A DNA stretch of 21,286 nucleotides from Clostridia bacterium (GTDB lineage: Bacteria; Bacillota; Clostridia; Christensenellales; Aristaeellaceae): NCBI GenBank assembly GCA_016296675.1, contig JAEDIV010000025.1:1-21286 (forward strand), given 5' to 3'. This document shows positions 6,482 to 14,629 of this stretch, one piece after another (within the stretch, counting starts at the first letter, position 1; the number at the start of each line of letters is the position of its first letter). Below the pieces are notes generated by a model. It was not told where the DNA came from. It searched no databases and saw only the letters and a list, made by a program, of their open reading frames with translations. Both the position numbers and the translations under genes were made by a program.

Positions 6482-7765
6482 ATGAATACCATTTTGAGCA
6501 TGACCGAAAAAATGTGGGATCTGATTGTTGTCGGAGGCGGCCTTACGGGTATTGCGGCTGCAGTTTCGGCAAGACGGCTCGGGCTCGAGGTTCTGATTGT
6601 TGAGAAAGCGGGCTTCCTCGGCGGCGCTGCCGGAACCATGTTAATTTCCCCCTTTATGCCTTACTCCACGACTGTCGACGGAAAGCGGTTCGATTTAAGC
6701 CGCGGTTTTTTCAAGGAAATCCATACCCTTTTAACCGAGCTTGGCGGCCTTAGCGAAAACAGGGAGGATATTCATGAAGAATATCTGAAGCTTGCAATGG
6801 ACCGTCTTGTAACAAAAGAGGGTGTTCAGCCGCTTTTCCACGCGTATCTTTGCGGTGTGGAGAAGAAAGGCGAAGAAATAAAAGCCATAAAGGCGGCGAC
6901 CAAGGCGGGCGTTCTTACCTTCAAGGCGCGCTATTTCATCGACGCAACGGGCGACGCGGATCTGGCTGTCATGGCGGGATGCCCGTATCATCTGGGCAGA
7001 AGCGACGGGCTTTGCCAGCCGATGACGCTCTGTTTCCGAATCGGAAACGTGGATATTCCCGTTTTCCAGAAAAACCGCATGGATATGCAGGAAAAATACA
7101 AAAAATTCCAGGCGGAAGGCAAGATCAAAAACCCGCGCGAAAACATCCTTGTATTTTTCACGCTTGTCGACGGCATGCTTCACTTCAATACCACCCGCAT
7201 CGTAAAGCACAATCCCACCGATCCCTTCGACGTGACCAAGGCGGAAATGGCGGCTCGCGAGCAGATGTTTGAGCTTTTTCAATTCCTTAAGGAAAACTGC
7301 GCGGGCTTTGAAAACAGCCAGCTGCTTTATTCTGCAGGCGAAATCGGCGTTCGCGAAAGCCGCATGATCGACGGAGAATACGTCCTTACCGAAATCGACC
7401 TTCGCGACTGCGTGAAGTTTGACGACGCCATCGCCGCCGGCAATTACGATATCGATATCCACAACCCCGAAGGCAGCGGAACCAGCCACTACTATTTCCC
7501 CGAAGGCGCCTGGTACACGATTCCGTACCGTTCGCTTGAGCCCAAGAACGCTTCCAATCTGTTGGTTGCAGGCCGCTCGATTTCCTCCACGCATGAAGCG
7601 CAGGCCAGTTACCGCGTGATGCCGATTGTGACCACATTGGGTCAGGCGGCGGGAACTGCTGTCGCCATTGCAAAAAAGGCAAATGTCGGCGTAAAGGAAA
7701 TCGACGTCGGGGAACTTCAGAAGATTCTTACCGCGAACGGCGCTTTTATCGGAAAACAGGTTTAA
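6482..7765 (+). CDS. FAD-dependent oxidoreductase (427 aa, FAD_oxidored family)
   Basis: A flavoprotein of the PF12831 type, substrate unknown. The N-terminal dinucleotide fold is clear: G18-x-G20-x2-G23 in VVGGGLTGIAAA, with E41 at the end of the second strand to hold the adenosine ribose. FLGGAAGTM (about 45-53) follows. A second FAD contact is YFIDATGDADLAVMAG (about 151-166). The C-terminal FAD motif is NLLVAGRSISSTHEAQASYR (about 360-379), followed by VTTLGQAAGTAVAIA. There is no signal peptide or membrane helix. The start at 6482 has GGAGG 6 bases upstream. It has its own candidate promoter and precedes the ABC exporter genes by 154 bases, so it is not tightly coupled to them. Related proteins are usually annotated only as 'FAD-dependent oxidoreductase'. 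Confidence 0.92.
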   Translation: MNTILSMTEKMWDLIVVGGGLTGIAAAVSARRLGLEVLIVEKAGFLGGAAGTMLISPFMPYSTTVDGKRFDLSRGFFKEIHTLLTELGGLSENREDIHEEYLKLAMDRLVTKEGVQPLFHAYLCGVEKKGEEIKAIKAATKAGVLTFKARYFIDATGDADLAVMAGCPYHLGRSDGLCQPMTLCFRIGNVDIPVFQKNRMDMQEKYKKFQAEGKIKNPRENILVFFTLVDGMLHFNTTRIVKHNPTDPFDVTKAEMAAREQMFELFQFLKENCAGFENSQLLYSAGEIGVRESRMIDGEYVLTEIDLRDCVKFDDAIAAGNYDIDIHNPEGSGTSHYYFPEGAWYTIPYRSLEPKNASNLLVAGRSISSTHEAQASYRVMPIVTTLGQAAGTAVAIAKKANVGVKEIDVGELQKILTANGAFIGKQV

Positions 7766-7806
7766 AAAGCATGGGTTTATAAACCTGCGGCCGTTTGTTG
7801 CTTTTT
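7757..7806 (+). terminator. Possible terminator with alternative hairpins
   Basis: AAAAAGCA (7764-7771) can pair with TGCTTTTT (7799-7806), ending in a U-run. Inside it lies a perfect 12-base palindrome, GGTTTATAAACC (7774-7785). CAGGTTTA (7757-7764), which spans the FAD gene's stop codon, can instead pair with TAAACCTG (7780-7787). The structures compete, so this is either an untidy terminator or a switchable element. Confidence 0.4.
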
Positions 7807-7919
7807 ACCCCAATTCCTGTTTTCTTCCCCCAGTGAATCCGCCCATGAAAGCGCGGCGTCGTTAACCGCGTTTTCGCCGCTTGGCAAGATACCTTATGTA
7901 TAACTACCAGGAGGACAGT

Positions 7920-8735
7920 ATGATTACCGTTAAAAACCTTACAAAAACCTACCGCGTCTCACGGCGGGACGCGGGCCTTTTTGCTGCCGTCAAGGCGCTT
8001 GGAAAGCGCGAAACGGATACGGTTACCGCGCTTGACAATGTATCATTCACCGTAAACAGCGGCGAGATTGTTGGCTACATCGGTCCAAACGGCGCAGGCA
8101 AATCTTCCACCGTCAAGATTCTAAGCGGTATCCTGACGCCCGATTCCGGCATCGTAACAGTAAACGGGCGCGTTCCGTGGAAGCAAAGGAAGAAGCATGT
8201 GTCCGAAATTGGCGTGGTTTTCGGACAGAGAACGCAGCTTTGGTGGGACGTTCCGGTCATCGATTCGTTTGAACTATTAAAGGACATCTATAAAACAGAT
8301 GATGCGGTTTATAAGAAGAATCTCGCGCTTCTTACAGAAAGGCTGGATCTAACAGAGCTTTTGAGAACCCCGACGCGCCAGCTGTCTTTAGGCCAGCGCA
8401 TGCGCTGCGAAATTGCCGCGTCGCTTCTTCATGATCCGAAGATTCTGTTTCTGGATGAACCCACCATTGGTCTTGACGCGGTGAGCAAAATCGCGATCCG
8501 GGATTTTATAAAGGAGATGAAATGCGATAAAGGCACGACCGTCATCCTGACTACTCACGACATGCAGGACATTGAAGCGCTTGCGGACCGCATCCTTTTG
8601 ATCGGAAATGGCCGCATTCTCATGGACGGTACGTTTGAGAATGTGAAAAGCATTAAGCCCGATTATAAATCCCTGGACGAACTTGCCTTTCATCTGTACA
8701 AAGCGTACGGGATCACGGGAGGCGAGGCGGAATGA
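7920..8735 (+). CDS. ABC transporter ATP-binding protein, ABC-2 exporter family (271 aa)
   Basis: The nucleotide-binding subunit of a three-gene exporter. Walker A is GPNGAGKSS near residues 55-63, the signature is LSLGQRMR near 155-162, Walker B with catalytic Glu is ILFLDEPT near 176-183, and the H-loop is TTHDM. The extended N-terminus before the core strand (RVSRRDAGLFAAVKALGKRE) is typical of the COG4586 group, whose members pair with two DUF990-type permeases, as here. The ATG at 7920 has AGGAGGA directly upstream; an in-frame ATG at 7881 lacks a good site and is rejected. The stop overlaps the first permease's start by four bases (ATGA), so the two are translationally coupled. The substrate is unknown. 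Confidence 0.93.
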   Translation: MITVKNLTKTYRVSRRDAGLFAAVKALGKRETDTVTALDNVSFTVNSGEIVGYIGPNGAGKSSTVKILSGILTPDSGIVTVNGRVPWKQRKKHVSEIGVVFGQRTQLWWDVPVIDSFELLKDIYKTDDAVYKKNLALLTERLDLTELLRTPTRQLSLGQRMRCEIAASLLHDPKILFLDEPTIGLDAVSKIAIRDFIKEMKCDKGTTVILTTHDMQDIEALADRILLIGNGRILMDGTFENVKSIKPDYKSLDELAFHLYKAYGITGGEAE

Positions 8736-9535
8736 AGGCGTATTTCACCTACTTCAAAATGCGTTTGATTCATTCCCTTCAGTACAGGACCGCAGCCATC
8801 GCCGGCGTCGCGACCCAGTTTTTCTGGGGCTTTATGGAAATTCAGCTTTACCGCGCGTTTTACCAGGAGCACGCAGAAGTTTTTCCCATGACGCTTCCCT
8901 CCCTCGTTTCCTATATCTGGCTCAGACAAGCGTTTTTGGCGCTTTTCAATACGTGGACGTTTGAAAACGAGCTTTTCAGAAGCATATTGGACGGAAACGT
9001 GGCGTATGAACTTCTGAGACCGACGGATTTGTACTTCATGTGGTTTTCAAGAACGGCGGCGCTTCGAATCAGCAAGACGCTGTTGCGGTTTTGGCCGATT
9101 CTGCTGGTTGCGTTTCTTCTGCCGGATCCGATCGGAATGTCGCTTCCGGGAAGCTTCGGCGTGTTCTGCCTTTTTGTGTTGTCGTCTGCTTTGACGCTGG
9201 GAGTAACCGTGGCGTTTACCCTGATTGTATATTTTTCCTGCTTTTACACGTTTTCTTCCGACGGGCTTCGTGCGATCCTTACGCCTGTTTCGGATCTCCT
9301 GGCGGGCGGGCTTCTGCCCATTCCGTTCATGCCGGCGTTTTTTCAGAAGATCATCAAGTTTTCGCCCTTCGGCTCGATGCTGAATGCTCCGCTGCGGATT
9401 TATTCAGGCAATATTTCAGGCGCTGAGACTGCGGAAACTATGCTTCTTCAGCTTTTCTGGCTGATCGCGCTCATGTGCGCGGGCATGGTGCTTCAAAGAA
9501 AAGGCGTGAAAAAGCTTTCGGTGCAGGGAGGTTAG
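8732..9535 (+). CDS. ABC-2 type permease subunit 1 (267 aa, COG4587-like)
   Basis: An integral membrane subunit of the exporter. Six hydrophobic segments are visible, at about residues 21-41, 55-73, 117-135, 143-172, 180-198 and 233-253. The N-terminus, with a short amphipathic stretch (YFTYFKMRLIHSLQYR) before the first helix, and the overall length fit the ABC2_membrane_6 (PF06182) family. It overlaps the ATPase gene by four bases and is followed by the second permease three bases after its stop. Two distinct permeases with one ATPase suggest a heterodimeric channel. The cargo cannot be read from sequence; members of this group have been linked to efflux of toxic compounds. Confidence 0.9.
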   Translation: MKAYFTYFKMRLIHSLQYRTAAIAGVATQFFWGFMEIQLYRAFYQEHAEVFPMTLPSLVSYIWLRQAFLALFNTWTFENELFRSILDGNVAYELLRPTDLYFMWFSRTAALRISKTLLRFWPILLVAFLLPDPIGMSLPGSFGVFCLFVLSSALTLGVTVAFTLIVYFSCFYTFSSDGLRAILTPVSDLLAGGLLPIPFMPAFFQKIIKFSPFGSMLNAPLRIYSGNISGAETAETMLLQLFWLIALMCAGMVLQRKGVKKLSVQGG

Positions 9536-9538
9536 CAT

Positions 9539-10315
9539 ATGAAACTGTATTTCAAATTCTTCCTTATGCACCTAAAAAGCAGGATGGCATATAAAAAATC
9601 CTTCTTCTTTTCCATTCTTGGGCGGTTTCTTACGTCCTTTACAACGTTTCTGACCATCGTTTTCCTCTTTGATCGTTTTCATGTTGTAAAGGGGTACACG
9701 ATGGGTGAAGTGCTTCTGACGTCGGGCGTAACGCTTATGTCGTTTGCGCTTGCGGAGATGTTTTTCAGGGGCTTTGATTCCATGCAGTTTATTATCAAGG
9801 ATGCGTCCTTTGACCGGCTGCTGCTTCGGCCGCGATCTCTCATCTTTCAGGTGATGTGCCAGATGATCGAGTTCGGCCGAATCGGTATTATCATCCAAAG
9901 CGCAATCATGCTCGCTATCGGTATTTCCCTGTCCGGCGTCACATGGACAATCCAGAGGGTTTTTGTTCTTATTCTGATGATCCCGACGGGCAGCCTTTTG
10001 TTTTCATCGCTTTTTCTTCTGCACGCCGCCGTCTGTTTTTTCACGCTCGAAGGGCTTGAATTTGTAAATATCCTGACCTACGGCGCGCGCGAATACGGAT
10101 CGTATCCGTTTGATGTGTACGGAAATGCGCTGCTCAAAATCTGCACCTACATTATCCCTTACGCGCTCACCCAGTATTATCCGCTTCAGTATCTGATCGG
10201 GCGGACAGATTCAATCTGGTATGGACTTGTGTCTCTGGCGGCGCCGCTTTTCTTTGTTCCCACATACGCGCTATGGCGGCTGGGCGTTAGGAAATATAAG
10301 TCGGCAGGCTCATAA
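9539..10315 (+). CDS. ABC-2 type permease subunit 2 (258 aa, COG3694-like)
   Basis: The partner membrane subunit. Six hydrophobic stretches lie at about residues 19-45, 56-79, 103-132, 138-170, 200-222 and 228-250. The segment DASFDRLLLRPRS before the third stretch matches the conserved cytoplasmic loop of this permease group. The start at 9539 has GGGAGGT about 8 bases upstream, inside the end of the previous gene. It is the last gene of the plus-strand exporter unit and is followed at once by a strong bidirectional terminator. It resembles the preceding permease in length and layout but is clearly divergent in sequence. Confidence 0.9.
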   Translation: MKLYFKFFLMHLKSRMAYKKSFFFSILGRFLTSFTTFLTIVFLFDRFHVVKGYTMGEVLLTSGVTLMSFALAEMFFRGFDSMQFIIKDASFDRLLLRPRSLIFQVMCQMIEFGRIGIIIQSAIMLAIGISLSGVTWTIQRVFVLILMIPTGSLLFSSLFLLHAAVCFFTLEGLEFVNILTYGAREYGSYPFDVYGNALLKICTYIIPYALTQYYPLQYLIGRTDSIWYGLVSLAAPLFFVPTYALWRLGVRKYKSAGS

Positions 10316-10318
10316 AAC

Positions 10319-10360
10319 AAAAAACAAGGCTTTTGCAAAAATGTGAAAGCCTTGTTTTTT
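10319..10360. terminator. Bidirectional intrinsic terminator between convergent operons
   Basis: A perfect 15-bp inverted repeat (10319-10333 with 10346-10360) with a 12-base loop. The core is CAAGGCTTT/AAAGCCTTG, flanked by six A on the left and six T on the right. This gives a U-run on whichever strand is transcribed. It separates the plus-strand exporter (stop at 10315) from the minus-strand sulfhydrylase gene (stop at 10373). Confidence 0.92.
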
Positions 10361-10372
10361 ATGAAACGGAAA

Positions 10373-11656
10373 TCAAATGCTTTCCAGCGCCTGCTTGATG
10401 TCGTCGATCAGGTCCTGGGAATTTTCAAGACCGCAGGAGATTCGGATAAGGCCCGCGGGAACGCCGGCGGCAGATAGCTGTTCATCGGTCATCTGACGAT
10501 GGGTGGAGGCGGAGGGGCAGAGGCAGCAGGTGCGTGCATCCGCGACATGGGTTTCGATGGCGGCAAGCTTGAGCGCTTTCATGAAGCGGCTGGCAGCTTC
10601 GCGGCCGCCCTTGAGCTCAAAGGAAACAACGCCGCAGGAGCCGTTGGGCAGATATTTCTGCTGAAGCGCATGATAAGGATCGGTGGGCAGGTCGCAGTAG
10701 TGAACGACTTCGACCTTCTCATGGGCGTTTAAGAATTCGGCGACGGCTTTGCCGTTTGCGCTGTGGCGGGGCATGCGCACATGCAGGCTCTCAAGGCCGA
10801 GATTCAGGATAAAAGCATGCTGGGGGCTCTGGATGGAGCCGAAATCGCGCATCAGCTGGGCGGTGCACTTGGTAATGAACGCGCCTTCTTTTCCGAAGCG
10901 CTCTGCGTAGGTTACGCCATGATAGCTGTCATCGGGCTGGGTGAGGCCGGGGAACTTGTCCGCATGCGCCATCCAGTCGAAGTTTCCGCTGTCAACGATC
11001 GCGCCGCCGACCGCTGCGCCGTGGCCGTCCATGTATTTGGTGGTGGAATGGGTGACGATGTCCGCGCCCCATTCGATCGGGCGGCAGTTGATGGGCGTGG
11101 GGAAGGTGTTGTCTACGATCAGCGGAACGCCGTGCGCATGAGCGGCTTCAGCGAACTTTTCAATGTCCAGAACCGTCAGCGCGGGATTGGCGATGGTTTC
11201 GCCGAAAACGCACTTGGTGTCCGGGGTAAAGGCGGCGTCAAGTTCCTCTTTTGTGCAGTCGGGGCTGACAAAGGTGGTCTTGATGCCCATTCGCGCCATG
11301 GTGACGGAGATGAGGTTGAAGGTGCCGCCGTAGATGGAGGAGGAAGCAACGATGTGATCGCCGGCGGAGCAGATATTGAAAAGCGCAAAGAAGTTTGCGG
11401 CCTGGCCGGAGGAGGTCAGCATGGCGCTGGTGCCGCCCTCGAGCTCGGCGATCTTCGCGGCTACGCAGTCATTGGTGGGGTTCTGAAGGCGGGTGTAAAA
11501 ATAACCGCTTGCTTCAAGGTCGAAAAGCTTGGCCATGTCTTCGCTGGTGGCATATTTCCACGTGGTGCTCTGGTAGATCGGAATCTGGCGCGGTTCGCCG
11601 TTTCCGGGCGTGTAGCCGGCCTGAACGCACTTGGTATCCAAACGATAATCGGGCAT
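10373..11656 (-). CDS. O-acetylhomoserine sulfhydrylase, PLP-dependent (427 aa)
   Basis: A Cys/Met-metabolism PLP enzyme, expected to make homocysteine from O-acetylhomoserine and sulfide in the cytoplasm (MetY type; some members also act as cysteine synthase). The PLP lysine is K207 in HSTTKYMDGHG. Other family features are the N-terminal YQSTTWKY, YTRLQNPT around residues 54-61, TSSGQAANFF, the Asp in LIVDNTFPTP, and the long insert with PGLTQPDDSYHG that marks the sulfhydrylase branch over cystathionine lyases. A length near 427 also favours that branch. The ATG at 11656 has AGGAGG 8 bases upstream. It is the last gene of the operon, 22 bases after the dehydrogenase gene. No SAM riboswitch is seen, as expected for an internal gene. 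Confidence 0.9.
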   Translation of the reverse strand: MPDYRLDTKCVQAGYTPGNGEPRQIPIYQSTTWKYATSEDMAKLFDLEASGYFYTRLQNPTNDCVAAKIAELEGGTSAMLTSSGQAANFFALFNICSAGDHIVASSSIYGGTFNLISVTMARMGIKTTFVSPDCTKEELDAAFTPDTKCVFGETIANPALTVLDIEKFAEAAHAHGVPLIVDNTFPTPINCRPIEWGADIVTHSTTKYMDGHGAAVGGAIVDSGNFDWMAHADKFPGLTQPDDSYHGVTYAERFGKEGAFITKCTAQLMRDFGSIQSPQHAFILNLGLESLHVRMPRHSANGKAVAEFLNAHEKVEVVHYCDLPTDPYHALQQKYLPNGSCGVVSFELKGGREAASRFMKALKLAAIETHVADARTCCLCPSASTHRQMTDEQLSAAGVPAGLIRISCGLENSQDLIDDIKQALESI

Positions 11657-11678
11657 GCGGTGGTCCTCCTAAAGTGTA

Positions 11679-12833
11679 TTATGCGTTTTTGATAAGGGAA
11701 TGGATGCGGCTTTGCGGGGAAAGCTGGCAGTATTTTTCTGCGGCGCTCATCACGCCGTTTTCTTTTACATACATGCGCACTTCCTGGGTTCCGGGGTCGC
11801 TGTTTTCATAATCGAAGCCTGCGCGGATGGCTTTCGAAAGCGCGATGGGCGCTTTTCCGTATTTTTCCGAAAGCCTTGCGGGGCCGACCAGACGGTCGTA
11901 TGCGCCGAGCTTTCTTTTGGTGTCTGCGCCGAGCCGCTGAAGATCATCCTTGATATAGGGGTTTTCAAGAAGAGACAGGATGATCTTGCGCCATGCGCCC
12001 ATTTCGCTTTCGGAAAAGCCGTATTCATGAGTAAGGCCGAAGGACGCTTCCTCGAGTGCGCAGACAAGCGTAGATCGGATGTCCGGATCATTTACTGCGT
12101 CAAACGATGTTTCAAGTCCCTTTTTTACGCCCAGATAGCAGATGAGCGCGTGGGCCATATTGAGGGTATAAAGCTTTCGCGTTTCTTCTTTTGCGACGTC
12201 GTCCGTGAGCCTCAGGCGCGGAAGAATGGGAAAAGCGCACTTCAGGCGGTTTTTGTCGATTGCCTGCTCGTGAAAGCCGTTGTTCCAAAGGGCCAGAGGA
12301 TCGTTTTTTAAAATGGATTCGGGCGCGACAGGAGAGATACACATGGCAAAAATACCGGTAACGCCTACCTTTTCATTGAAAAACGAAAGGGATTTTCCGC
12401 TCAGGCGCTCCTTCAGAAGCGCTGTAAAGCGTTCATCGGGAGCGGCCATATTGACGTTCATCAGGATGTCCATCGGATAATGGGGCGCTTTTTCTGAGCG
12501 GTATCTGATCAAAGGTGCAATCTGATCGGCGACTTCGGGAAGCTTCGGCGCGTGTACGGCAATATCGAGTACGAGCCCCTCTGAAAGAAAAAGTTCTTTA
12601 AGGGAAGCTTCGTCGGCGGTGTGAACGGCGGAAAAACTGTTTTCGATGACTGTGACAGAGATGCCGTCCTTTGTCGCTTTGTGGATTGCGTACTTTTTAT
12701 TTTGGTTCAGGCGGTCAACAAGCGCCTTGTCAATATCGACAAATGCGGTATGCCAATTCGGATGATTGAAGATATCCGCAACGAAACCGCGTCCGATTCT
12801 GCCTGCGCCCCAGATGACGATGGTGCGTTTCAA
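11679..12833 (-). CDS. Mannitol-1-phosphate dehydrogenase-like protein (384 aa, TTG start)
   Basis: NAD-dependent polyol dehydrogenase of the mannitol dehydrogenase family; the nearest described role is oxidising mannitol-1-phosphate to fructose-6-phosphate. The N-terminal Rossmann motif is GAGRIGRGF. The catalytic pattern K-x4-N-x2-H is present as KLYTLNMAH (K220, N225, H228). The length is close to that of MtlD. No mannitol PTS gene is nearby, so the true substrate may differ. For the start I chose the TTG at 12833: GGAGGA at 12848-12843 sits 9 bases before it, and it gives MKRTIVIWGAG, which lines up with the usual MtlD N-terminus. An in-frame ATG at 12842 abuts the ribosome binding site with no spacing, though it would overlap the upstream stop as ATGA. 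Second last in the operon. Confidence 0.85.
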   Translation of the reverse strand: MKRTIVIWGAGRIGRGFVADIFNHPNWHTAFVDIDKALVDRLNQNKKYAIHKATKDGISVTVIENSFSAVHTADEASLKELFLSEGLVLDIAVHAPKLPEVADQIAPLIRYRSEKAPHYPMDILMNVNMAAPDERFTALLKERLSGKSLSFFNEKVGVTGIFAMCISPVAPESILKNDPLALWNNGFHEQAIDKNRLKCAFPILPRLRLTDDVAKEETRKLYTLNMAHALICYLGVKKGLETSFDAVNDPDIRSTLVCALEEASFGLTHEYGFSESEMGAWRKIILSLLENPYIKDDLQRLGADTKRKLGAYDRLVGPARLSEKYGKAPIALSKAIRAGFDYENSDPGTQEVRMYVKENGVMSAAEKYCQLSPQSRIHSLIKNA

Positions 12834-12838
12834 GGGTA

Positions 12839-14629
12839 TCATTCCTCCAGAAGGAATTTATACTGTGCATCGCACAGCGCGCGGTAGTGGCCTTTCTCGT
12901 TTTTGATAAGCTGATCGTGCGTTCCGGCTTCCGCGATGTTGCCATCCTGAATGACCATGATTAAGTCGGCATTTCGGATGGTGGACAGGCGGTGAGCGAT
13001 GACGAAGCTGGTTCTGCCCTTCAAAAGCTCATCCAGCGCTTTCTGGATAAGAATTTCGGTGTGCGTGTCGATGGAGGAAGTGGCTTCGTCCAGAATCAGG
13101 ATCTTGGGATCGTTAAGCAGCGCGCGGGCGAAGGAAATCAGCTGCTTCTGACCTACAGACAGGCTGCTTCCGCGCTCGTTGACCTGCGTGTCGTATCCTT
13201 TTTCCATCTGCATGATGAAATCATGGGCGTAGACAGCCTTGGCTGCGGCGATGACCTCTTCATCCGTTGCGTCGAGCCTGCCGTAGCGGATGTTGTCCAT
13301 GATGGTGCCGGAGAAGATGAAGCTGTCCTGCATCATGACGGACATCTGCTCGCGAAGGGAGCGCAGCTGAACATCGCGTACGTCGTGTCCGTCCAGTTTG
13401 ACCGCGCCTTCCGTTACGTCGTAGAATCGGCTGATCAGGTTGACGACCGTGGACTTTCCTGCGCCCGTCGGTCCGACGAGAGCGATGGTCTGGCCGGGGT
13501 TGACGGTGAAGTTTACGTTTTTGAGGACGATCTTTTCCTTGTCATAGGAGAAGGTGACGTTTTCAAAGTCCACGCGGCCTTTGATGGGCGGAAGGGGCTT
13601 TGCGTCTTTCTTATCCTTGATTTCGCTTTCGGTGTCCATGATTTCAAATATGCGCTCCATGGACGCCATGGCGGATAAAACGTTGTTGTAGAAGTTGGAG
13701 AGAGTGTTAAGGGGTTCCCAGAAACGACCCAGATACCAGATAATCAGCATGAGGTTGGCAAGCGCAAGGGGCTTTATGGGGTCTTGCATCATGATCACGC
13801 CGAAAATGTAGACGAGAATGGTTCCGCAGGTACCCGTGAAATCCAGGGCGGGCCAGAAGGCGTTATTGACCTGAATGGCCTTCATCCAGGTGTTTCTGAT
13901 GTCATTGTTGACGTTTTCAAACGTATCCTGGTTTTCATCCTCGCGCACAAAGGCTTCCGTTACGCGCATACCGGCCAGGGATTCATGAAGATAGCCGTTC
14001 ATGGAGGAGGTCTTTACGCGCACGCGCTGCCAGCGTTTGCGCATGACGCGCTTTAATTTAAAGAGGATGAAAAGCAGGAAAGGCATGATGCACATGGAAA
14101 TGAGCGTCAGTTTCCAGTTGACTGCGAGCATGATGATTAAGAGGATCACAAGCGTCAGGCAGTCGACCAGAACGTTTACAATGCCGTTTGTGAAAAGATC
14201 ATTCAAGCTGTTTACGTCGTTTATAACGCGAACGAGAATTTTGCCTGCCGAACGGGTGTCGAAAAAGGAGAAGGAAAGGCCTTGAATGTGCTTAAAAAGG
14301 TCTTCTCTCAGGGTTGCCAGCGCACGGCGGCCGGCGCTGTCCATAAGTCGCACGCGGTAGCGAACGCACACTGCGCCGATGATCGCGGTTGCGATCATGC
14401 CGATTAAGTATTTATAGATGTTGGAATCCATCTTTTCAAGCGCGTCGATGGCGTTTGAAAGAAGGAAGGTGCTTCCCAGGGAACAGACCGCAGCCACGAC
14501 CATCAGAAAAAGCGCGATGACTACGTTTCTGAGGTAGGGCTTCATGTACTTTAAGAGCCTGAAGAATTGTTGTTTATTAAACGGGCTTTCAAGCAGTTCA
14601 TCGTCAATTTGTCTGAGCATTTTGGCCAT
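12839..14629 (-). CDS. ABC exporter half-transporter, consensus-ATPase subunit (596 aa)
   Basis: A fused membrane and nucleotide-binding subunit of a type IV (B-family) ABC exporter. The membrane domain spans about residues 35-325, with hydrophobic helices near 36-58, 72-94, 150-190 and 255-300. The ATPase domain has Walker A GPTGAGKST near 384, a signature that reads LSVGQ near 490 instead of LSGGQ, Walker B ILILDEATSSID near 508 with the catalytic Glu present, and H-loop IAHRLST. An altered signature with an intact Walker B is what the TM288/BmrD-type subunit of a heterodimer shows. The ATG at 14629 overlaps the upstream gene's stop by one base (TAATG), so the pair is translationally coupled. 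The family exports drugs, lipids or peptides; the substrate here is unknown. Confidence 0.93.
   Translation of the reverse strand: MAKMLRQIDDELLESPFNKQQFFRLLKYMKPYLRNVVIALFLMVVAAVCSLGSTFLLSNAIDALEKMDSNIYKYLIGMIATAIIGAVCVRYRVRLMDSAGRRALATLREDLFKHIQGLSFSFFDTRSAGKILVRVINDVNSLNDLFTNGIVNVLVDCLTLVILLIIMLAVNWKLTLISMCIMPFLLFILFKLKRVMRKRWQRVRVKTSSMNGYLHESLAGMRVTEAFVREDENQDTFENVNNDIRNTWMKAIQVNNAFWPALDFTGTCGTILVYIFGVIMMQDPIKPLALANLMLIIWYLGRFWEPLNTLSNFYNNVLSAMASMERIFEIMDTESEIKDKKDAKPLPPIKGRVDFENVTFSYDKEKIVLKNVNFTVNPGQTIALVGPTGAGKSTVVNLISRFYDVTEGAVKLDGHDVRDVQLRSLREQMSVMMQDSFIFSGTIMDNIRYGRLDATDEEVIAAAKAVYAHDFIMQMEKGYDTQVNERGSSLSVGQKQLISFARALLNDPKILILDEATSSIDTHTEILIQKALDELLKGRTSFVIAHRLSTIRNADLIMVIQDGNIAEAGTHDQLIKNEKGHYRALCDAQYKFLLEE

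Noticed and set aside
6731..7594. A 287-codon open frame opposite the FAD oxidoreductase
   Set aside because: Antisense shadow; the plus-strand frame carries all three FAD motifs and a good ribosome binding site.
11657..11678. A SAM riboswitch or T-box before the sulfhydrylase gene
   Set aside because: The gap is only 22 bases, so there is no room for one.
10763..11692. A 309-codon open frame opposite the sulfhydrylase gene
   Set aside because: Antisense shadow of a well-supported PLP enzyme. No recognisable domain.
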